A DNA stretch of 64,000 nt from Pseudomonas gregormendelii (GTDB taxonomy: Bacteria > Pseudomonadota > Gammaproteobacteria > Pseudomonadales > Pseudomonadaceae), in assembly GCF_017114825.1 (NCBI RefSeq), contig NZ_JADEVO010000004.1:174250-238249 (forward strand), read 5' to 3'. Positions within the stretch are counted from its first letter, which is position 1. Every line of letters starts with the position of its first letter. The translations under genes were made by a program, and so were the position numbers. The notes below the pieces were generated by a model. That model was not told the DNA's origin and did no database searches. It saw only the letters and a program-made list of their open reading frames with translations. Below are positions 29,489 through 38,832 of this stretch, piece by piece.

Positions 29489-30445
29489 TCAAACGCCCAG
29501 TTTCAGGCGCACTTTTTCCAGCAGACTCAGTGGTGCACGGGTGCGCAGCGCCGGCTTGAGCGCCTCGACGATGCGTTCGCCGATACGCGCAAAGCTCAAT
29601 TGCACCACTACCAGTTCCCGGCCGTTATCGGCAATGCGCCGTGCCAGCTCAGGGTCGGCCCGCAGTTGCGCGAGTTTTTCCTGCAACTGGGCGATGGTCT
29701 GGTAGAACACGATGTTATGCATGTCCTGCAGACCCAACGCGCGGCTCTCGGCCTCGCCCTGGTCATACGCCAGCAACACGCAACCGCAGGCCATGGCTTC
29801 GAAGTTCTTGATCATGAACTCGCCCATGCCGACATCGGCACTGACGAAAAAACGGATACGGTTGAGGGTATCGCAGTATTCCTCGCCGGACTTGGTCCGG
29901 GTCACGACCAGCGGCTCAACGCGCCCCAGCTCATCGAGCAAGGCTTTGCGACCGCTGTAGGCAACGCTGTTGGTGCTGCCGACAAATGCCAACTCGATAT
30001 CACGTTCGCGACCCTGGTCCTGCAGCAGGGTCTGGTCGTAGCCCTTGGGCACGAACACCGCATCAAACCCTTCCTCGCGCAGACGCTCGGCCACCACATA
30101 TCCCGAGCTGATCACCCGCACCCACGGCAGCTTGCGGTAATGGGCGCTGAACTTGCCGGTGTACTTGCACGGGATGTAATTCTGGTAGGCATCGTGCTCC
30201 AGAAACACCAGGTTGGGCACGGTCTGGATAAAGCGAACCTGCCTGATTTCCTTCTTGAAGCGCAGGAAGAACACAATGCGGTCGTAGCGAGTTACATCGA
30301 CGTGCTTGCGGAAATAGCCGCGCAGGTCGTCCTGCTCCTCGCTGGTCAACTCGCGCTTGTCGCAATCGCAATGGGCGGCGATTCCGTCGTAGAGGCGATC
30401 AAGGATCGCTCGCTGCTCTTTCTGCACCAGGAACAGAACTTTCAA
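29489..30445 (-). CDS. ssg: Cell-surface polysaccharide glycosyltransferase Ssg
   Basis: A 318-residue GT-B-like glycosyltransferase; the C-terminal half has FVSADVGMGEFMIKNFEAMACGCVLLAYDQ, where the Glu/Gly-rich donor loop is recognisable. The Ssg name rests on similarity and on position (PA5001 in P. aeruginosa), where mutants have altered LPS and surface polysaccharide. Start is TTG at 30445, overlapping the dnpA stop (TTGA), with GAGAG upstream, so translation is coupled. Confidence 0.8.
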   Translation of the reverse strand: MKVLFLVQKEQRAILDRLYDGIAAHCDCDKRELTSEEQDDLRGYFRKHVDVTRYDRIVFFLRFKKEIRQVRFIQTVPNLVFLEHDAYQNYIPCKYTGKFSAHYRKLPWVRVISSGYVVAERLREEGFDAVFVPKGYDQTLLQDQGRERDIELAFVGSTNSVAYSGRKALLDELGRVEPLVVTRTKSGEEYCDTLNRIRFFVSADVGMGEFMIKNFEAMACGCVLLAYDQGEAESRALGLQDMHNIVFYQTIAQLQEKLAQLRADPELARRIADNGRELVVVQLSFARIGERIVEALKPALRTRAPLSLLEKVRLKLGV

Positions 30446-31884
30446 TTGGTTTCTCTCTTTCCAGACAGATCTTGCACCCAGAACAATTCATGGCGCCGGA
30501 CGGTTTTGCGGAAAAACTCGTTTTCCCCGTAAGCCGGCCAGCGTCGAGCCGCCAGGCACCTCTGTATTGCCCGCCGCAGCAGGCGCTTCAATGGCAGCCT
30601 CGGTTGGAGGTCATGCATCATGCCCAGGGCCATTGCCTTGTGGCATTGTTGTTTGTCGGACAGGCCGAGCGCCCAGGGACGCATGGGCTCGTCGGCCGTC
30701 AGTTGCGGCGGCAACGCCACGCCAGTGCCTGCCTCACCCATGGGCCAGCAATCGTTATCGTGGAGGTGATTGGCGTAATACAACAAGGTTTCAGGCTGCC
30801 AGGCAGTGGCGCCCAGCGCCTGCATGACGGCTTGCTGCGAACACTGGTGGTCCGGATGGGGATCGAAGCGCGGATGCGGCAACACGATGACCTGGGGCTG
30901 AATGCGCTCGATCAGCTCATGCAGATCCCCCAGCAAGTTGTTCCAGGTAGGGGCACCGTCAGCATCACTGCGTAGGGCAAACGGGTTGAAGCGGCGGAAG
31001 TAGCGAGTATCGCCAAGCTGCGCTTCGCGGGAGGCCGCCGGACAGTCCGGTGCATCCTGCATCGCCGGCAATTGCAGACAGAAATACCCCAGCTGGATGC
31101 AGCGTTCCTGCGCGACACCGCCCCACAACGGCACGCCAATGCTGTCCCACGCACGCAGCGAGCCTTTGAGGCGCGCCGCCTCGACGCTATCAAGGCCCAT
31201 TTGCTGGTAGTGCTCGGCTTCTATTTCACCGGCTGTCACGGTCACGATCCAGCTTTGCTCGGCGCTGCTGTACAAGCCGAACGCCGCCAGCTCGGCGTCG
31301 TCGGCGTGGGGGGCGATGACCAGCACCCGCTTGTCACGGTAGTCGGGGTATTCGAAGGCCCACAGCACGGGTTCGCCGAGCAACCGGCAGAACCGTCCGC
31401 GCAAGCGCAGTTGCCCCTGGGACAGCACCGACGCCTGCCCGGTCAGGTTGAGGTAGCGCAACCCGTCGACACCCCGCTCGAAAGCCTGACGGTCGGGATT
31501 ACTGCCCCCCGTTAACTCGACCACGGGATCGAAAAAGCGCCCCAGCCAGGTGCTTTGTATGCGCAGCGCCAACACCAGCGTGGCGTCGTCGACCAGCATG
31601 ACGCCCTCGTCCAGGCGCAACCGCTCGCCGTCCAGATGGACTTTGGGTTGCTGAGTGTAGGGTGGAAAGCTGTATTGGTAATCATCGCCAGGGGAATAGA
31701 ACAGATGGTCAGCGAACCAGGCTTCATGGGCTACCCAGCCCAGCACCGCAATGACCAGCGGCAACCACCAGGTCACCAGCCAACCAACGACCACTAACAC
31801 CAGCAACACGATAAGCAGGCTCAAACGCTTGTTGCGTCGATGGCGCTTTAGCAGCAACTGTTTACGGCTGATGGGCTGATTCAT
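30442..31884 (-). CDS. dnpA: PIG-L family de-N-acetylase (DnpA-like)
   Basis: A 480-residue protein with one or two N-terminal membrane helices (residues 21-50) and a PIG-L/LmbE zinc deacetylase domain. Metal-binding motifs are PHADD at 192-196 and HPHPDH further on (RFDPHPDHQ). The P. aeruginosa counterpart PA5002 (DnpA) influences fluoroquinolone persister levels and is thought to deacetylate a core glycan. It starts with an ATGA overlap on mig-14 and ends in an overlap with ssg. Confidence 0.85.
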   Translation of the reverse strand: MNQPISRKQLLLKRHRRNKRLSLLIVLLVLVVVGWLVTWWLPLVIAVLGWVAHEAWFADHLFYSPGDDYQYSFPPYTQQPKVHLDGERLRLDEGVMLVDDATLVLALRIQSTWLGRFFDPVVELTGGSNPDRQAFERGVDGLRYLNLTGQASVLSQGQLRLRGRFCRLLGEPVLWAFEYPDYRDKRVLVIAPHADDAELAAFGLYSSAEQSWIVTVTAGEIEAEHYQQMGLDSVEAARLKGSLRAWDSIGVPLWGGVAQERCIQLGYFCLQLPAMQDAPDCPAASREAQLGDTRYFRRFNPFALRSDADGAPTWNNLLGDLHELIERIQPQVIVLPHPRFDPHPDHQCSQQAVMQALGATAWQPETLLYYANHLHDNDCWPMGEAGTGVALPPQLTADEPMRPWALGLSDKQQCHKAMALGMMHDLQPRLPLKRLLRRAIQRCLAARRWPAYGENEFFRKTVRRHELFWVQDLSGKRETN

Positions 31885-32777
31885 ACAGTGAATACCGGGA
31901 CAGGGTTACACCAGCGATCCTTGTATTCCCGATCGGCTCGCCCGAAAGAGAATCGCAAGGGCTTGTCCAGCGCCCGGGCATGCTCCCAGGCACTTTGCGT
32001 ATTGAGGAAACTCAGCACGCTGCCGGGACTGAATTCGCGGGTTTCAGGATCGACGCCACCGTTGATGTACTCGACGCTGATCCATTGCGGCGCTTCAACC
32101 CGGTAGACCAGTTGAATCGCGATCGGCGCATCATTGAGGAAAATGACCGAGCCAATCAGCAACTCACGCAACAGCTCGATGACCTCTGCCATGCGTTCGG
32201 CACCTGTGGCCGGGAAACCCCATCTGCGCTGGAACAGATCGCAGTAGATCGCTGCCAGTTCGCCGCTGGAAAACTCGGTGACTGGTCGCACGACGCCGCC
32301 GGCCTCTTCCAGAAGACGCAATTCACGGCGCTGGTTATAGCGGAACTTCTTCGACAATTCTTCAGGGGTGCGGGCCATGGCCAATTGCTCGGCTTGCAGC
32401 CTGATACCGGTGAACCTTCCTTCGCTCATCGCGCACAGGTAGCGTGCACGATGGCGCAGCGGCGCCTGGGCATCGGCGGCGGCCGGCAGGATCAGTTCTG
32501 CATTGCCCAGGTCGAACAGGCCTTTTTTACCCCGTCGCTTGAGCACATCCTTGGACAGCGCCAGGTCGCGACCCCAGGTCGGGATAGCAGCCTTGATTTC
32601 ACCTTGCTGTTCCCATGCCAGATAACGCACCGGGATATCGGCCATGTGTGCCAGGCGTTCAACGACCATCGGATGGGTTGCGACACTGCCGCCATAACGG
32701 TGCCAGGCATCGGCATAGGTCGCGGCATCGATTACTGCCCAGCCACGTTCGCGCCAGCCTTGAAGTCGGTTGAGCAT
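31881..32777 (-). CDS. mig-14: Mig-14 family protein
   Basis: A 298-residue soluble protein of the Mig-14 family, which has a GNAT/FemAB-like acyltransferase fold. Recognisable blocks are HPMVVERLAHMADIPVRYLAWE, RYNQRRELRLLEEAGG and FSFGRADREYKDRWCNPV. In Salmonella Mig-14 contributes to resistance to antimicrobial peptides; the transferred group and acceptor are unknown. It overlaps wapH upstream by one base and dnpA downstream by four. Confidence 0.85.
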   Translation of the reverse strand: MLNRLQGWRERGWAVIDAATYADAWHRYGGSVATHPMVVERLAHMADIPVRYLAWEQQGEIKAAIPTWGRDLALSKDVLKRRGKKGLFDLGNAELILPAAADAQAPLRHRARYLCAMSEGRFTGIRLQAEQLAMARTPEELSKKFRYNQRRELRLLEEAGGVVRPVTEFSSGELAAIYCDLFQRRWGFPATGAERMAEVIELLRELLIGSVIFLNDAPIAIQLVYRVEAPQWISVEYINGGVDPETREFSPGSVLSFLNTQSAWEHARALDKPLRFSFGRADREYKDRWCNPVPVFTV

Positions 32778-33907
32778 CAGCCCCTCTTTGCCAGTTCGGT
32801 AACACGCGGCAAACGCCAGAAAGCGTCACCCACCGCGCGATCGGAGAAGCGTTCGCGCAAGCGATCAGTCATCAGTTCCGCGCATTGGCGGCGCTGGTGA
32901 TCGTCCATCGCGGCCAGGTGCTGCAGCCCTTGGGCCAGATGCTCGGCATCACCCAGGGGGAACAGGATACCGACACCTTCGACCACTTCCCTGGCGCCGC
33001 CCGCTGCAGTGGCGAGCAGCGGCACGCCGGCGGCCATGGCTTCAAGCAGCACCATGCCGAACGGCTCATGATCGGAACTCAGGGCAAACACATCGAAAGC
33101 ACGGAAATAACGACGAGCCTCGGGCACCTGGCCCAGGAACAGTACCCGGTCACCGACTCCCAACTCGCGGGCGAGCGCCTTGAGGTCCTGCTCCAGGCGA
33201 CCGGTACCGAGGATCACCATCTGGCTGTTCACCGGCAAGCCAGGCAAAGCCTTGGCAAAACCGTGCAACAAGGTGGCCTGGTCCTTGTCGGGATGCAGGC
33301 GCCCGACGTTACCGACGATCCACGCATCCATCGCCAGGCCAAGGGTCTCCCGGGCTACCTGCCGCGACAGCTGGCTGTCTTGCAATGCCTGCACGTCGAT
33401 GCGGTTGTAGAGCGTCTGGATTCGGGAATCCGGCCATTTCGGCAGGCATTTGCGCATATCGTCGCGCACGGCATCGGACACCCCGAGCAGGCTCAGGCGC
33501 TTGCGAAAAATATGCGCAAAAAGTTTGCGGGTGCCGCGCTTGTAATCGCCAAAGGCATGGTGCACGCCAATCACCGGCAACGAGGTACCGAGCAAGGCGA
33601 TATAGATCGGTTTGAAGCGGTGGGCGATGCAGAAGCTGAAGTTGCGCGACGCGGCGATCTTGCGCAGATCCCGGATCGCTCCCAACTTCAGGCCACGAAT
33701 GGACTTTGAACTGTACTCCATGAATAACACTTCATCGGAAGCACAGCCCGCAGCGACTTCGGCATCGGCCGCCCCGGTAAGAAACACCGTGGTCACCCGA
33801 TAACCGGTCCCCGCGAACAGGCTGGCGTACTGCCGGGCGCAGTCCAGAAACGGCCCGTCATAGCCGTGACAGAACTGCAGCACATGGCGTTCAGCCGAGC
33901 GTGTCAT
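32777..33907 (-). CDS. wapH: LPS core glycosyltransferase WapH-like
   Basis: A 376-residue GT4 glycosyltransferase. VGNVGRLHPDKDQATLLHGF and the donor-binding SSDHEPFGMVLLEAMAAGVP (E-x7-E) mark the GT-B fold. The name comes from position between the carbamoyltransferase and mig-14, as PA5004 in P. aeruginosa, whose product is proposed to add an outer-core glucose. The ATG lies 17 bases inside wapO, and the stop overlaps the mig-14 start. Confidence 0.8.
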   Translation of the reverse strand: MTRSAERHVLQFCHGYDGPFLDCARQYASLFAGTGYRVTTVFLTGAADAEVAAGCASDEVLFMEYSSKSIRGLKLGAIRDLRKIAASRNFSFCIAHRFKPIYIALLGTSLPVIGVHHAFGDYKRGTRKLFAHIFRKRLSLLGVSDAVRDDMRKCLPKWPDSRIQTLYNRIDVQALQDSQLSRQVARETLGLAMDAWIVGNVGRLHPDKDQATLLHGFAKALPGLPVNSQMVILGTGRLEQDLKALARELGVGDRVLFLGQVPEARRYFRAFDVFALSSDHEPFGMVLLEAMAAGVPLLATAAGGAREVVEGVGILFPLGDAEHLAQGLQHLAAMDDHQRRQCAELMTDRLRERFSDRAVGDAFWRLPRVTELAKRG

Positions 33908-35648
33908 ATGCGTCAGCGCCCTCTTTGACCACCAGAATGTCTTCCATGATCAGATACTGCAGGTCGGAACCGAAGAACATGTTCAAGGCGTCGGCCGGTG
34001 AGCAAATCATCGGCTCGCCACGACGGTTGAGCGAGGTGTTGAGCGAAACACCGTTGCCGGTCAGCACTTCCAGCGCCTTCATCATGTCGTAGTAACGCGG
34101 GTTGTATTCGCGCTTGAGCACTTGGGCCCGGGAAGTGCCGTCTTCGTGGACGACTTCCGGCACGCGGGTCTTCCACTCTTCAGCCACTTCAAAGGTGAAG
34201 GTCATGAACGGCGCCGGGTGATCGATCTTGATCATCTGCGGTGCAACGGTGTCGAGCATCGACGGGCAGAAAGGCCTCCAGCGCTCGCGGAACTTGATCT
34301 GGTGGTTGATGCGGTCAGCAACGCCAGTGGCACTCGGGCAGCCAATGATCGAACGACCGCCCAACGCACGCGGGCCGAATTCCATCCGCCCCTGGAACCA
34401 GGCAACCGGATTGCCATCGACCATGATCCTGGCGATATTTTCCGGCATGTTCTCGAGCTTGCGCCACACCGGCTTGCTCGGGTGACGGGCGCATGCTGCC
34501 AGCACGTCTTCGTTGGTGTAGGACGGGCCGAGGTAGACGTGTTCCATCTTCTCGACTGGCACACCACGGGCGTGCGACACATAAGCCGCGGCACCGACTG
34601 CGGTACCGGCGTCGCCCGATGCAGGCTGGACGAACAGTTCCTTGACGTCGTCGCGGGCGATAATCTTCTGGTTCAGCTTGACGTTCAACGCACAGCCGCC
34701 AGCAAAGGCCAGCTTGCCGGTTTCCTTGAGCACGTCGCCCAGATAATGGTCGATCATCTGCAGCGCCAGCTTCTCGAAAAGCGCCTGCATGCTCGCGGCG
34801 TAGTGGATGTAAGGCTCGTCGGCAATGTCGCCTTCGCGCTTTGGACCCAGCCACTCGATGAGTTTCGGCGAGAAGTAGAAACCTTTGCCTTTCTCTTTGT
34901 AGCGGCGCAGGCCAATCACGTTGGCGTAATCGGTGTTGATCACCAACTCACCGTTCTCGAAGGACGCCAGGCGGGAAAAGTCATATTTGCTGGCATCGCC
35001 ATAAGGCGCCATGCCCATGACCTTGAACTCACCGTCGAGCATCTCGAACCCGAGGAACTCGGTGATCGCGCCATACAGGCCGCCCAGGGAGTCAGGATCG
35101 AAGAACTCCTTGATCTTGTGGATCTTGCCGTTCTCGCCATAACCGAAGAAGGTCGTAGCGTACTCACCCTTGCCGTCGATCCCCAGGATCGCGGTTTTCT
35201 CCTTGAAACCGGAGCAGTGGTAGGCGCTGGAGGCGTGGGCCAGGTGATGCTCGACCGGCTCGATCTTGATTTTCTTCGGATCGAAGCCCAGTTGCTCGAG
35301 GCACCAGACAATTTTGTTGCGATAACGCTTGTAGCGACGGTTGCCCATCAGGATCGCATCAAGTGCACGATCCGGGGCGTACCAGTAACGCTTGGCGTAG
35401 TGCCAGCGAGCCTCGCCGAACAGGCTGATCGGGGCGAACGGAATCGCGACTACATCGACGTCGGACGGCTTGATGCCCGCCTGTTCGAGGCAGAACTTCG
35501 CCGATTCGTAGGGCATGCGGTTCTTTGCATGTTTATCGCGCACAAAGCGCTCTTCCTCAGCCGCCGCGACCAGCTTGCCGTCGATGTACAAGGCTGCGGA
35601 AGGATCATGGCTAAGGGCGCCGGACAGGCCAAGAATCGTCAATGCCAC
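33891..35648 (-). CDS. wapO: O-carbamoyltransferase of the LPS core (WapO-like)
   Basis: A 585-residue carbamoyltransferase of the NodU/CmcH/TobZ family. The N-terminal ASKHA-type domain has LGLSGALSHDPSAAL and the EHHLAHASSAYH metal-binding histidines; the C-terminal YrdC-like half has MEFGPRALGGRSI and RERWRPFCPSM. It should transfer carbamoyl from carbamoyl phosphate, through carbamoyl-AMP, to a core heptose, as proposed for PA5005. Start is GTG at 35648 with AGAGG about 10 bases upstream. A REP pair lies in its leader, separating it from the kinase genes. Confidence 0.88.
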   Translation of the reverse strand: MALTILGLSGALSHDPSAALYIDGKLVAAAEEERFVRDKHAKNRMPYESAKFCLEQAGIKPSDVDVVAIPFAPISLFGEARWHYAKRYWYAPDRALDAILMGNRRYKRYRNKIVWCLEQLGFDPKKIKIEPVEHHLAHASSAYHCSGFKEKTAILGIDGKGEYATTFFGYGENGKIHKIKEFFDPDSLGGLYGAITEFLGFEMLDGEFKVMGMAPYGDASKYDFSRLASFENGELVINTDYANVIGLRRYKEKGKGFYFSPKLIEWLGPKREGDIADEPYIHYAASMQALFEKLALQMIDHYLGDVLKETGKLAFAGGCALNVKLNQKIIARDDVKELFVQPASGDAGTAVGAAAYVSHARGVPVEKMEHVYLGPSYTNEDVLAACARHPSKPVWRKLENMPENIARIMVDGNPVAWFQGRMEFGPRALGGRSIIGCPSATGVADRINHQIKFRERWRPFCPSMLDTVAPQMIKIDHPAPFMTFTFEVAEEWKTRVPEVVHEDGTSRAQVLKREYNPRYYDMMKALEVLTGNGVSLNTSLNRRGEPMICSPADALNMFFGSDLQYLIMEDILVVKEGADAYDTLG

Positions 35649-35800
35649 AGGGGTCTAGCCTCTTTAGTCTGCATGCAGGCGCAATGCGCCTCAAAAAATT
35701 GATGTGCCCTCGCAAGCGGCGAGAGACAGCTAAAGGGCGGGATTATAGCGTAAACAAGGCGGGAATGACCCAGCGCTTATTTGACTTGGACGATCAAGAT

Positions 35801-35890
35801 CAAAAGATCGCAGCCTTCGGCAGCTCCTACCTCTGGGCGCGAAGGCGAGACCGGCACAATCCCCGTAGGAGCTGCCGCAGGCTTCGATCT
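35801..35890. repeat. Inverted REP pair (GATCGCAGCCTTCGG class) within the LPS cluster
   Basis: CAAAAGATCGCAGCCTTCGG and its approximate inverse (GGAGCTGCCGCAGGCTTCGA) enclose about 40 bases. The right arm has diverged more than the copy at 61.9 kb. It fills most of the 252-base gap between the double-kinase gene and wapO. Confidence 0.85.
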
Positions 35891-35900
35891 TCGCGCCCTA

Positions 35901-37349
35901 TCAGACGCGGGAGATGTCTTTGGGCAAACGCTGATCGATGATTTGGTAGAGGGCGCTGCTCTCTGGCCAATTGCGCATGAATCGCGCCCGATCCCGCGCA
36001 TAGGCAGGGGCGAAGCTGCCTGGCGAGCCGTGCTGGCACATGGAGTCCAGGTCGATCAATGCCCAGCGATCATGATGCCAGAACAGGTTATGGCCTTTGA
36101 AATCGCCATGACTGATGCGCTCGCTGATCAGTTCGGCGAACAGATGATCCAGCGCCAGCAGCTCGGCCTCGGGGGCGTCCCCGCTATCTACATAGGGGGC
36201 AAAACGTTCGATGATATCCGGACCTGGAAGGTACTCGGTGACCAGATACGCCCGACTGCGCAGCCAGAAAAAACGCTTCTCCAGCAAGGCCAGCGGCTTG
36301 GGCGTAGCAATGCCCAGGAAGGCCAGGCGATTGCCTTCGCGCCACGAATGCCAGGCACGACTTGGGCGCCAGAAACGCTTCAACCAATGGGCGAACCCCT
36401 TGATGTTGTAGCGCTTGATAACCAGCGTCCTACCTTCTACCTGCACTTTTCCTACACTCGCCGCGCCACCGGTCTTGTACAGATGGCCTCGATCAAGTAA
36501 CTCGTCCGCCTGCTCCAGCACTGGCAGCATCGCCGCCTCTTCCTCGCGCCGAATAGCCCTCAAGGCAAACGCCCCGCGCTGGACGCTGAAGAGCGTGCAC
36601 TCGCGCCCAACCTTGATCAGGAAGTCCTTGAGGCGCCAGGCGCGAACCTTGTTGATCTGCTTCTGCAATGCCTCCATGGGTAAGGCATGCTCGCCATTGC
36701 TCAACAGGTAATACACCAGGAGCTCTTCGGTGAAAGGCTCGAGGGATTTGGGCAGTTGGGCGAAAAAAACCCCGAGATTTTCCAGTACTTTCTGCCGCGA
36801 CAGTGGCTGCCCCGGCGTTTCAGCGCAGATTCCCGCGCCATCAATCAAATACAGACGGCCGCGCTGGCGCAACAGGTTGTCCAGGTGCAGATCTTCCTGC
36901 CACAAGCCTTTGCGGTGCATCTGGCCGATCGCCCCCAGCGCAGCTGCCAGGACGGCCGACTGCTCGTCCGCGAGCATTGGCAAACTCTCGACCTGCTTCC
37001 ACGCATCGCCCAGGCTCTCGGCGTCCTCGAGAAAATCGAACAGCAGCCAGCCGCCCTCGCCTTCCTTCAAGCCATCGGCCAGCAGCAACGGGGTGGTCAA
37101 GCCTTGATCGGCGAGCAAGCGCACGCCATTGAGTTCGCGCTGGAAGTGCCGCGACGCTTTAGCGCCGACCAGTAACTTGGCCAGCACGGGACGGCCGCGC
37201 CAAACGCCAGCACCGACGTATCGCTGCCCAGGCAGCACGCGCAGCAAGCTCAGCAACTGCAAGTTGGCAGGACCGGCGGCATCGGCCAGTGAAATGCTCA
37301 ATGGCAGGCCCGGGTTACGCCCTGCATGCTTCAGTTCGGACAAACGCAT
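35901..37349 (-). CDS. Double kinase-fold LPS kinase family protein
   Basis: A 482-residue soluble protein holding two kinase-like domains in tandem. Domain 1: Lys58 (VLAKLL), catalytic loop QEDLHLDNLL with Asp153 and Asn158, metal Asp170 in LIDGAG. Domain 2: Lys312 (VIKRYN), HGDFKGHNL with Asp416 and Asn421, Asp433 in LIDLDS. Both sets look complete, so either half could be active. It corresponds in place and length to PA5006. It starts one base inside wapQ (TGATG) and ends the waaF-to-kinase run before a REP pair. Acceptor is presumably a core heptose, by context. Confidence 0.85.
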   Translation of the reverse strand: MRLSELKHAGRNPGLPLSISLADAAGPANLQLLSLLRVLPGQRYVGAGVWRGRPVLAKLLVGAKASRHFQRELNGVRLLADQGLTTPLLLADGLKEGEGGWLLFDFLEDAESLGDAWKQVESLPMLADEQSAVLAAALGAIGQMHRKGLWQEDLHLDNLLRQRGRLYLIDGAGICAETPGQPLSRQKVLENLGVFFAQLPKSLEPFTEELLVYYLLSNGEHALPMEALQKQINKVRAWRLKDFLIKVGRECTLFSVQRGAFALRAIRREEEAAMLPVLEQADELLDRGHLYKTGGAASVGKVQVEGRTLVIKRYNIKGFAHWLKRFWRPSRAWHSWREGNRLAFLGIATPKPLALLEKRFFWLRSRAYLVTEYLPGPDIIERFAPYVDSGDAPEAELLALDHLFAELISERISHGDFKGHNLFWHHDRWALIDLDSMCQHGSPGSFAPAYARDRARFMRNWPESSALYQIIDQRLPKDISRV

Positions 37350-38101
37350 CAGCGCGCCTCCTTGTAACCGCGCCGCGCACCCAGGCGCTGCAGCCAGCTG
37401 TCGATCAGTGAACTGGCCACTGGCTGATCCAGGTAAACCGCCAGCAACTCACGCACTTGTGCGTCGTTCCACTGCGGCGCACGACGCAGCAGAGGCTCGA
37501 GATCCTTCACCCGGTCGCGCTGCCCCAGCAGCAATGGCCGGGTCTTTTCCAGGTCAATCAGCTGGGCTTGATAGCCGCTGGCGGTGGCTTGCAGGAAAAT
37601 GTGCTTGGGATAAAAACAGCCGTGAACCTGGCGTGCACCGTGCAGGCGCCGAGCCAGTTGACCACAGGCTGTAATGATCGCCGAATGTTCCACCTCGCCG
37701 AGTTGCGACCAGCGCTGCAACAGCGAGTCGAGGTCATCCCAACCATCCAGCGCACGAGTCAGCAGAATCGCCCGCACTTCGCCCTTGACCTTGCGCTCAC
37801 CAAAGAACGCCGCTTTCAAGGCCGGAATGCCCAGGCTTTCATAGCGACTGATATTGCGAAACTCCCGGGCGAAACTCGGTTCGCCAAAAGGCGCATGCAA
37901 CGTACGCATTTGGTAATTGCACTGCCGCTTGAGGTAGTAGCCATGACCTTCCAGGTCCAGGCGAAACACGCTGCTCCAGCCACCGCGTGCGGTGTTCGGT
38001 TCGTCCACCGCTTCCAGCTGCCTGGCCCAAAGCGCTTCGAAGGTGCCCAGACCATGGCGTTCAAGTAAAGCGCGGTCCTCAGCAGCGAGATAATCAGTCA
38101 T
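37349..38101 (-). CDS. wapQ: InaA-type LPS kinase family protein WapQ
   Basis: A 250-residue kinase-fold protein of the InaA type. Lys58 (YYLKRQ) and Asp183 (LIDLEKTR) are kept, but the catalytic loop reads VHGCFYPKHIFL with Cys162 where WaaP has Asp163; His167 aligns with WaaP His168. This HGC form seems to be the InaA subgroup pattern rather than a local mutation. It overlaps wapP by four bases upstream and the double-kinase gene by one downstream. Whether it is a kinase or a pseudokinase partner is open. Confidence 0.82.
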   Translation of the reverse strand: MTDYLAAEDRALLERHGLGTFEALWARQLEAVDEPNTARGGWSSVFRLDLEGHGYYLKRQCNYQMRTLHAPFGEPSFAREFRNISRYESLGIPALKAAFFGERKVKGEVRAILLTRALDGWDDLDSLLQRWSQLGEVEHSAIITACGQLARRLHGARQVHGCFYPKHIFLQATASGYQAQLIDLEKTRPLLLGQRDRVKDLEPLLRRAPQWNDAQVRELLAVYLDQPVASSLIDSWLQRLGARRGYKEAR

Positions 38102-38832
38102 TCGCGACCCTCGAAAAATCTGACAACGTGACGAATGCGCTTCTTGTCCGCCTCATTCAGGCGATCACGTTGGCGGTACTGCAAGTAGAACCGCAGGCGC
38201 TGAGTGGCCGACAGCTGGTACTTGGCGACCTTGTCCAGGCACGCCAGGTCTTTGGTGATTCGATACTTGAGCCAAAAGCCGCGCCAGAAGTCGCCGTTCG
38301 GGCAATCGATCAGGAACAGCCGGGCCTGATCGTCAATCAACAGGTTTCGCCACTTCAGGTCGTTGTGGGTGAACCGATGGTCGTGCATGGTCCGGGTATA
38401 GCCGGCCAACTGCCGGCTCACAACATCGACCCAGGCACGGTCATGGAGTTTCGGATCATGGCGCTCGGCCAGTGCCGACAAGTCTTCGGTGCGCGGCAGT
38501 TCCCGGGTGATCATTGCACCTCGATCATAGGCTGCCCCCCGCCGCTCCAGGCCCCACGCCACGACTTCGGCGGTGGGAATACCCCATTTGGCGAACCGTT
38601 TAAGGTTCTGCCATTCGGCCTTGACCCGTGGTTTGCCCAGGTAACGACGCAGGCCCTTGCCGGCGCCAACGTAACGCTTGACGTAGTAATTGACGCCGTT
38701 GCGTTCGACGCGGATGACTTCGGACAGCGGATCGCGGGTCAGGCGCTCGCCCTGAAGCGCAAACACTGCATCAAGAGTTCCGAAATCTTCTGCCAGCTCG
38801 CTGTACGCAGGCTCCAGCTTCCAACCCGACAT
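38098..38832 (-). CDS. wapP: LPS core kinase WapP
   Basis: A 244-residue kinase with a full set of residues: Lys52 (YYVKRY), catalytic Asp158 and Asn163 in THNDLKWRNLL, and Asp176 in FLIDCPNG. It belongs to the RfaP/InaA-like LPS kinase group and follows waaP with a one-base stop/start overlap, as in P. aeruginosa (PA5008). It probably phosphorylates inner-core heptose. Confidence 0.88.
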   Translation of the reverse strand: MSGWKLEPAYSELAEDFGTLDAVFALQGERLTRDPLSEVIRVERNGVNYYVKRYVGAGKGLRRYLGKPRVKAEWQNLKRFAKWGIPTAEVVAWGLERRGAAYDRGAMITRELPRTEDLSALAERHDPKLHDRAWVDVVSRQLAGYTRTMHDHRFTHNDLKWRNLLIDDQARLFLIDCPNGDFWRGFWLKYRITKDLACLDKVAKYQLSATQRLRFYLQYRQRDRLNEADKKRIRHVVRFFEGRE

